13,319 nt of DNA from Discostella pseudostelligera (Eukaryota; Bacillariophyta; Thalassiosirophyceae; Thalassiosirales; Thalassiosiraceae), in NCBI GenBank assembly GCA_036940085.1, contig JALLBK010000504.1, positions 1 to 13,319 of the forward strand. Direction: 5' to 3'. Below, in pieces: positions 8,920 through 13,319 of this stretch. Every line of letters begins with the position of its first letter. The first letter of the stretch is position 1. The notes below the pieces were generated by a model. That model was not told where the DNA came from. It saw only the letters and a list, made by a program, of their open reading frames with translations, and ran no database searches. Made by a program: the position numbers and the translations under genes.

Positions 8920-9650
8920 GGTGATTTCTTATTGCATGCCAATTAATAATGTAGGTATTTGTTCAGTTGGCTGATCTCTCATCTCCTTCTTTCGTCGTCG
9001 TTCACTGCCGCCTACACGACCTTCCTACTACGTACGATACTGCCGCCAGGCAATGGCCATGGTCTTCTTCATGTGTCTTCTTTGGACGTTGGTCGGCTCT
9101 CCAAATCAAAATTGCCCGGTCGCCAAAATTTTTGCCTTCCTTGTTGAACTCTAGATATCTAGGAGTATCGTAGGCAGGCGCAGAATTCGTATGGTAGGAG
9201 AGTACTTAGCTGAGAGTAGATCGTACATACAAGTAGATACAAGTAAATCTTTCAGAGTCTTTTGTAGAAGAGATATTTAACGATCGGCAGGTGAAAGTCA
9301 CAGAGGTTAGTTTCCTTGCGCTGATTTTGAAGCATAGTGGATGCATTGTGCTTTGACAAGAGTTGTTGCTTTGTATGGTTCGCGCTGTTGTGCATATTTT
9401 GAACGCTGATTTTGTGACAATGACCTCTTTTTTGGCGGGAGACCACTTCGCGAGCACCGCGCCGCATGCAGCATCACAAGCCACGAGCGCGAGGAGCACC
9501 GAGCACCGCCTGGCTGCACCATGACCGCCGCCGCCGCCAAATAGTCAATTCTACGCAGACCTTCCCATGTAATTACGGGCTCACTTTTTATACCCAGAGA
9601 TAGCTAATCACCACTACTACCAAGATAACATGGATTGCATGGCGGATCCA
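8920..9650. other. Formin upstream region
   Basis: This is the 5' flank of the formin on the - strand. I see no convincing gene; the open frames around 9206-9540 have composition unlike their neighbours. It contains an E2F-like site (9431-9440), the palindrome CTAGATATCTAG (9151-9162) and short GCC repeats near 9523-9540. Confidence 0.5.
9431..9440. promoter_or_regulatory. E2F-like site TTTGGCGGGA
   Basis: TTTGGCGGGA matches the core of the classic E2F element (TTTGGCGGGAAA) in all but the final As, and is preceded by more Ts. It lies about 510 bp upstream of the formin start codon. Function is inferred; it is interesting because a second E2F-like site opens the window. Confidence 0.35.
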
Positions 9651-9654
9651 AGCA

Positions 9655-9691
9655 CAGCAGCATCAGCATCANGCATCAGCATCAGCATCTG
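9655..9691. repeat. AGCATC hexamer microsatellite with an ambiguous base
   Basis: About five units of AGCATC lie here, interrupted by the single N of the window at 9672. The N adds one base to an otherwise regular array, so it is likely an assembly or base-calling ambiguity in a slippery repeat. Confidence 0.8.
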
Positions 9692-10096
9692 AGTGGTGAT
9701 GATTGCTCCCGCCCCGCCTGCCCAACAACCCAACACCAATTCCAACAAAAGATAAAACCATGACCATGCATGACCATAGTGGTGATAGGCCCATGGCCAT
9801 GACGACGATGACCAAACATCAACACCATACACAATCTCCATATTTTGACAAGCACAAGTGATGAATTATAGATGAGAGACAATTTTGACTTAATAATTTC
9901 CCCCAGCCTAGATGATACCATTGCCTATCATAGGAGAGCATAGGAGTATCGGAATAACTCATTGCCACCACCGTAATAATCATATGCATCAACTTGCCAA
10001 CACCAATTCGCCAACACCCAAATAACATCTGATTACCACCATCTCCATCTCGACAAGCCAATCTAGACGCTCGACAAGCACGACGGTGATGAATAA
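9692..10096. other. Intergenic region with imperfect direct duplication
   Basis: No gene is evident. CCAACACCAATTC occurs at about 9730 and 9997. ATCTCCAT followed by GACAAGCAC, GTGATGAAT and GATGAGAGA occurs at about 9834-9879 and again at 10041-10107. The order is the same with indels between, so a segment of roughly 150 bp appears duplicated just upstream of the 7TM gene. Confidence 0.55.
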
Positions 10097-10150
10097 TTGA
10101 TGAGAGAGGTTGCTACAATCTCTAACAACAACATCACATTATCCGATAAC

Positions 10151-11596
10151 ATGAAATCTGCAGTGTCCGCCATCATCTTTGCTTCGATCATATCCATCAC
10201 CACCGGCGAAACGACTGTTCCAACTCCATATCCAACATATGCTACATTTCCATCATATGCTCCAATTGCTCCCACAGCCACATGCACAGGCAGCACTGCT
10301 GGATGGGTGGATGTCGATGGAGCCGATACGGTTGGTAAGAAAAATATGATGAACCTGGCTGTCCCTACTATGGAGACTATGCCGGCTATAATGCGAATAC
10401 AGGAGAGCCGATAATTGGCGAACCTGGTTCTTTGCCCAATGATAATTGCTGCTTTTGCTCTCAATCGCCGGTAAGTGAACTAAGATGATATTGTCATTGA
10501 ATGCTTGATAATACCATCCCGTTTCTAATTTTGTGAATTATAAAAAGAAAGGTCATGACCGACCCCAGGTTAATTCAATTAACCATCATACGATTACATA
10601 CGGCATATCCGCCATCAGCGTGTTGGCGCTGCAAATTGCCATCTTGCGCAACCCCAAATTGCGGTCCAACACTTTCAATCTCTACCTTGTATTTTGCCTC
10701 GCTCCTGATGCCTTCTATTTTCCGTTCCAGCTTCTGTACCAGGTGCTAATGCTGGTGGAATATTGCAGGGTTCTTGCTGGAGGGGAGTACTGGCCTAATA
10801 GTGAAGTAATTCAAGTCTCCTCCAGGTGGGGTGATTGGTACTGGCTTTGTGCGAGTTTGTGGATGTCATTATCCGTCTTCGTTCAAATTTATAGGCTGCT
10901 CATGGCAAACAAGCAGGCAAAACGATACCAACCCCCGACGCGGAAACGAGTGATACGAGATTCAATGATTATTCACATATTTTCAGGGATCGTAGCAACT
11001 GTGAAGTCTTTCTATTTTTGGATGATTGAAAAGTATTGGTCGGTCAGGGCAAGCAATATGATGTGGTGGATAGGGTTGATTCCGGTAGTTTTCATCCCAA
11101 CACTGCTAATTACCGGGATGTGCTTTGGTGTATGGTGGAGCAAGTTGCTACCCCGCAAGAATGCCAGGTATCGCTCATTGACAATGTTCTTTGCAAGGCT
11201 GATCGCTTCAGCATATCTCACATTCGGGATGCATTCGTTGAAATGTGGTGCTGCTGCCGAAAACATGATGACGGTGGAACGTCTAGCGCCGCCACTGGTC
11301 CCCCAACTGCGGAAGAATCATACGGGCCCGAAGCCGATAGATACGATGTAAAACCACCTACTGTCGACGATGCAACGTCATCAATAGTAAACTCCTCGGT
11401 ACTGAATAAGGATATTCGCCCCAATGAGAATGATGGAAATGAGGCCAATACATCATTCGTTGAAAGAACCAAACAAAACGAAGGTACAGTCATTGTGGAT
11501 TTCGACGAGGAACAAATTAGAGCAGAGATTTGTGTAGGTATTGACGTGACCAACAACGAGATTGCCATGTCGAAGGAGTATAAGGACAGCGCTTAG
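10151..11596 (+). pseudogene. GPCR-like 7TM receptor with Cys-rich ectodomain, apparently disrupted
   Basis: ATG 10151 (in-frame alternative 10100) opens with signal peptide MKSAVSAIIFASIISITTG, then a Pro/Tyr/Thr linker and C...GWVDVDG. A Cys-rich segment with PGCPYYGDY and NDNCCFC (10354-10470) lies in another frame. A 98-nt intron, 10471-10568 (GTAAGT to CCCCAG), joins it in phase 0 to the membrane part: TM1 GISAISVLALQIAIL, TM2 NLYLVFCLAPDAFYFPF, TM3 WLCASLWMSLSVFVQIYRLL, TM4 near HIFSGIVATVKSFYFWM and TM5 LIPVVFIPTLLITGMCFGVW. TM6 starts (SLTMFFARLIAS) but loses its hydrophobic run; TM7 is absent. The tail HIRDAFVEMWCCCRK to TAG 11594-11596 is in a third frame. I recall this domain plan from diatom-expanded GPCR-like families. 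Two frame breaks and the missing TMs suggest a decaying copy, or unusual introns of 68 and 44 nt. Confidence 0.7.
10471..10568 (+). other. Intron between ectodomain and TM1 of the 7TM gene
   Basis: A 98-nt interval begins GTAAGT and ends CCCCAG. It joins NCCFCSQSP to VNSINHHTITYG in phase 0, matching the size and signals of the formin introns. Confidence 0.75.
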
Positions 11597-11915
11597 GTCT
11601 AAAGATGGCGTTATATTGTGTTTGTTTCAATCTCAGGGCTCTTGATTGTTTGTGTGGCGTACTATTGTTATGGTGCATGCCCTTCACATACTCTCCATCG
11701 GGTCGCAAAGCCTGAATTGTCCATGGCTTCTCTGTCGATGCACTAATCCTAATCGTTGCCGAGTACCTCCCTCCTCCAACACCACCTCTTTCTCCTCCAC
11801 TCGTCACCACCTCCTTCCACACGCGATCCGAGTAACTCTGATCCACACGGCCTGACAGCATTGTCATATCCTCCCACTCCATTGCCATCTGCACAAGCTT
11901 TATGTCATGGACCAT
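11517..11915 (-). CDS. Unrecognised coding-like block, probably a 3' exon
   Basis: An open frame from ATG 11915 to a stop at 11517-11519 (132 residues) contains protein-like sequence over its first 90 residues: WEDMTMLSGRVDQSYSDRVW, a Gly-rich spacer, then ATIRISASTEKPWTIQALRP and DGEYVKGM. The last 40 residues look random and overlap antisense the tail of the 7TM gene, so the true end may be near 11640. The frame extends upstream to 11927, just after a TAG acceptor, and CAG at 11889 is another acceptor. I do not recognise the family. It is likely the downstream part of the coding blocks at 12123-12651. Confidence 0.4.
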   Translation of the reverse strand: MVHDIKLVQMAMEWEDMTMLSGRVDQSYSDRVWKEVVTSGGERGGVGGGRYSATIRISASTEKPWTIQALRPDGEYVKGMHHNNSTPHKQSRALRLKQTQYNAIFRPKRCPYTPSTWQSRCWSRQYLHKSLL

Positions 11916-12122
11916 CGTGCATCCAAACTATCCATTGCTGTTAGACCATTCGGTGGCTGATTGTTGTCATCGTCGACCATTGTATTGCGATAATGGAGCG
12001 CCCGTAAGTGCATCGGAGTACTAAAAAATGGAGAAGTATTCATTGCACAAGGGTGCGATCATGCGGTCAAGTTGGAGAATGAATTATTGTCTCCGTTGGG
12101 CAGCAACCATCAGTATCATCAC

Positions 12123-12285
12123 CCACTCCCTCCTGTCCGACCAATAACGACGACGGCGATGATTGACCGATCAATACCTCCATCAACACCTTTGAAAACC
12201 ACGGTTGATACATGGACCAATTCCCTTCACGTAGAATACGCTCGAACATTTGCTGTGATTGTGAATTCAACCCTTCGCCATCGGA
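12123..12285 (-). CDS. Unrecognised coding-like block, probable internal exon
   Basis: The frame reads SDGEGLNSQSQQMFERILRE then GNWSMYQPWFSKVLMEVLIG with a Ser-rich end. It can be joined in phase 0 to the block ending at 12390 through a 104-nt interval (GTATTG to GTAG). On its 3' side a 102-nt interval 12122-12021 (GTGATG to TTTTTTAG, with a good pyrimidine tract) looks like an intron, but the exon it leads to closes quickly in every frame I tried. The family is unrecognised. Confidence 0.4.
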
Positions 12286-12389
12286 CTACATCCGCCAATC
12301 TTTCAGTGTTTCTATCGGCGACATGCCAGTCATTGTGTGAGATGTATGCGATCATCCCGTGACGTGATGTTGCGTAACGAGTCCAATAC

Positions 12390-12651
12390 TTCTCTAGTCA
12401 ATGGCGCTTGATGGTTTGCCCGCGATGACATGCTTTCCGTCCGCTGGACCAGGACTTGGGCTGCATTGGCATCGTCATCGCTTGATGAGAGACATTTTAC
12501 ATTTGACGCAGCGTTGGGGTCCGTTTGGTGGCTCGGACATTCTTTGCATGTTGGCATGTCGATGATCACTGAAAGCAAAGAGCTCGGCGGTACAGTCAGT
12601 ATCAGGCAGGGGATGAGGAGGTGTTGTGCATGGGTAAAATGTGGATGACAT
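12390..12651 (-). CDS. Candidate 5' coding block with a CxxC motif, split over two frames
   Basis: A 58-residue frame runs from ATG 12651 to TGA at 12475 (MSSTFYPCTTPPHPLP, then NGPQRCVKCKMSLIKR). Near its stop, coding-like sequence continues in a neighbouring frame (DDDANAAQVLVQRTES to PLTRE, ending before GTATTG at 12389); that second frame is open from ATG 12557. The CVKC pair resembles half of a zinc-binding knuckle. Loss of one base near 12480 would join the two frames, so this is either a broken gene, an overlooked intron or a base-calling error. Both alternatives (start 12651 or 12557) are kept open. Confidence 0.35.
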
Positions 12652-13319
12652 GTGCCGTGCGTGAAGGAAGTGGGGGAAAGTGGTGGTGGGTGGGTGAAGG
12701 AATCACCATAATTATCTGGAAATCATGTCCTGATTGATCTAATATATCAAGATCCGATTCGATATCAGAAGCGATGGGAGAGAAGCCTCATTTTTTTAAT
12801 GAAAGTACTAAGTAAAAATAGCATCACCTCTGCATGGACAAAAAATACAAGCTGGTCGTCATGATCATCATCATAACCAACGCACCGTATGATTCATTAT
12901 TCGACACTGCATTCTCTCGCCAAACCCACGGACAATCAATATATGATCAAACTTGACATCACACACACCGTCCTCTATAATAACACCACTCTCATGATGC
13001 GCCTGCCGGCGGATCGTCCCATCCATGGTCCCAGAATGGCCAAGCATGGTAGAAGTGTACTCCTCCACGTACTTAGTACTTCGCTAATTTTGAACCTCGA
13101 CCAAAATAGGACAAATAATAAATAATGGCACCTCTCATTCGAACGACCGTGCTTCCTCTCTAGAGAGTACAATACTACTATTCGGTAATTTATCCCATGA
13201 ATTTGCCCAACACGTTGAATGGAGGTGGGGGCCGTCGAACTACGATACGTATCTACGTGTAGGGTAAGTAAATAACTTTTGGCGACTGTAAGTGGTGACA
13301 AACGATTGTGTCCGATCTT
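12652..13319. other. Non-coding flank
   Basis: I see no convincing gene, RNA gene or long repeat. The - strand open frames at 12871-13068 and 12975-13301 have no recognisable features. The part next to 12651 may be the promoter of the - strand blocks. Confidence 0.4.

Noticed and set aside
8221..8946. Long + strand open frame rich in leucine, like a multi-pass membrane protein
   Set aside because: It is the antisense reading of the formin polyglutamine region; CAG/CAA repeats on one strand read as Leu/Ile codons on the other.
9206..9540. Minus-strand open frames, one starting with a hydrophobic MLLALVACDAACGAVLA
   Set aside because: Only the start looks like a signal peptide; the rest has no domain, no codon bias and three frames are open together, as expected by chance.
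9617..10061. Minus-strand open frames with His/Met-rich HGHGPITTMVMHGHG
   Set aside because: They arise from CAT/ATG-rich simple sequence and contain the ambiguous base; no protein family is visible.
10063..10464. 133-residue minus-strand open frame opposite the 7TM ectodomain
   Set aside because: The + strand carries the signal peptide, Cys-rich module and a good intron donor; the minus frame is a shadow.
12803..13081. AAGTACTAAGT (12803-12813) and its reverse complement (13071-13081)
   Set aside because: An 11-bp match 260 bp apart is expected by chance in a window of this size.
12889..13301. Open frames on both strands in the last 430 bp
   Set aside because: Short, mutually overlapping, without motif or codon bias.
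1..13319. tRNA, rRNA, CRISPR array, transposon or viral genes
   Set aside because: I looked on both strands and saw no cloverleaf-like tRNA, no spaced identical repeats, and no transposase, integrase or reverse transcriptase motifs.

Overview
This window looks like nuclear DNA of a diatom or close stramenopile relative, most likely a centric diatom. The reasons are small GT-AG introns of 83-104 nt, a formin carrying WASH-subunit-3-like YFKMLK repeats, and a cysteine-rich multi-pass membrane protein of a type I recall from diatoms. Taxonomy is inferred from protein style only. One ambiguous base (N, 9672) suggests a draft assembly.

Layout. (1) 1-1629, + strand: a promoter-like stretch with a palindromic bZIP-type site and two CCCGCCATAT repeats, then a gene whose 3' exon (about 565-1629) encodes an acidic protein with SILR and RVHW motifs, resembling the paired SILK/RVxF docking motifs of protein phosphatase 1 partners. 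Its 5' end changes reading frame and is unresolved. (2) 1630-2313: convergent intergenic DNA with a perfect 18-bp inverted repeat and a degenerate copy of the formin tail repeat. (3) 2314-8919, - strand: a complete five-exon formin of 2080 residues. All four introns have GT-AG ends and the spliced length is an exact multiple of three. Order: Q-rich low-complexity N-terminus, short Pro tracts, two NPF-KLR motifs, four short actin-binding-like helices, two WASHC3-like repeats, FH2, alanine/glutamate coiled coil, and a tail with two 30-residue SPKR repeats. (4) 8920-10150: divergent intergenic DNA with an E2F-like site, a hexamer repeat and an imperfect direct duplication. (5) 10151-11596, + strand: a secreted/7TM receptor-like gene with signal peptide, Cys-rich ectodomain, five clear TM segments, a cut-short sixth and a hydrophilic tail. 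The reading frame breaks in the ectodomain and again where TM6-TM7 should be, so it is probably a pseudogene or needs unusual introns. (6) 11517-12651, - strand: several coding-like blocks in different frames, probably one unrecognised gene, spliced or broken. (7) 12652-13319: nothing convincing.

No operon logic applies. The functional theme is cytoskeletal (formin), with hints of cell-cycle control (E2F-like sites, CDK-type SPKR sites, a PP1-docking candidate) that remain inference.
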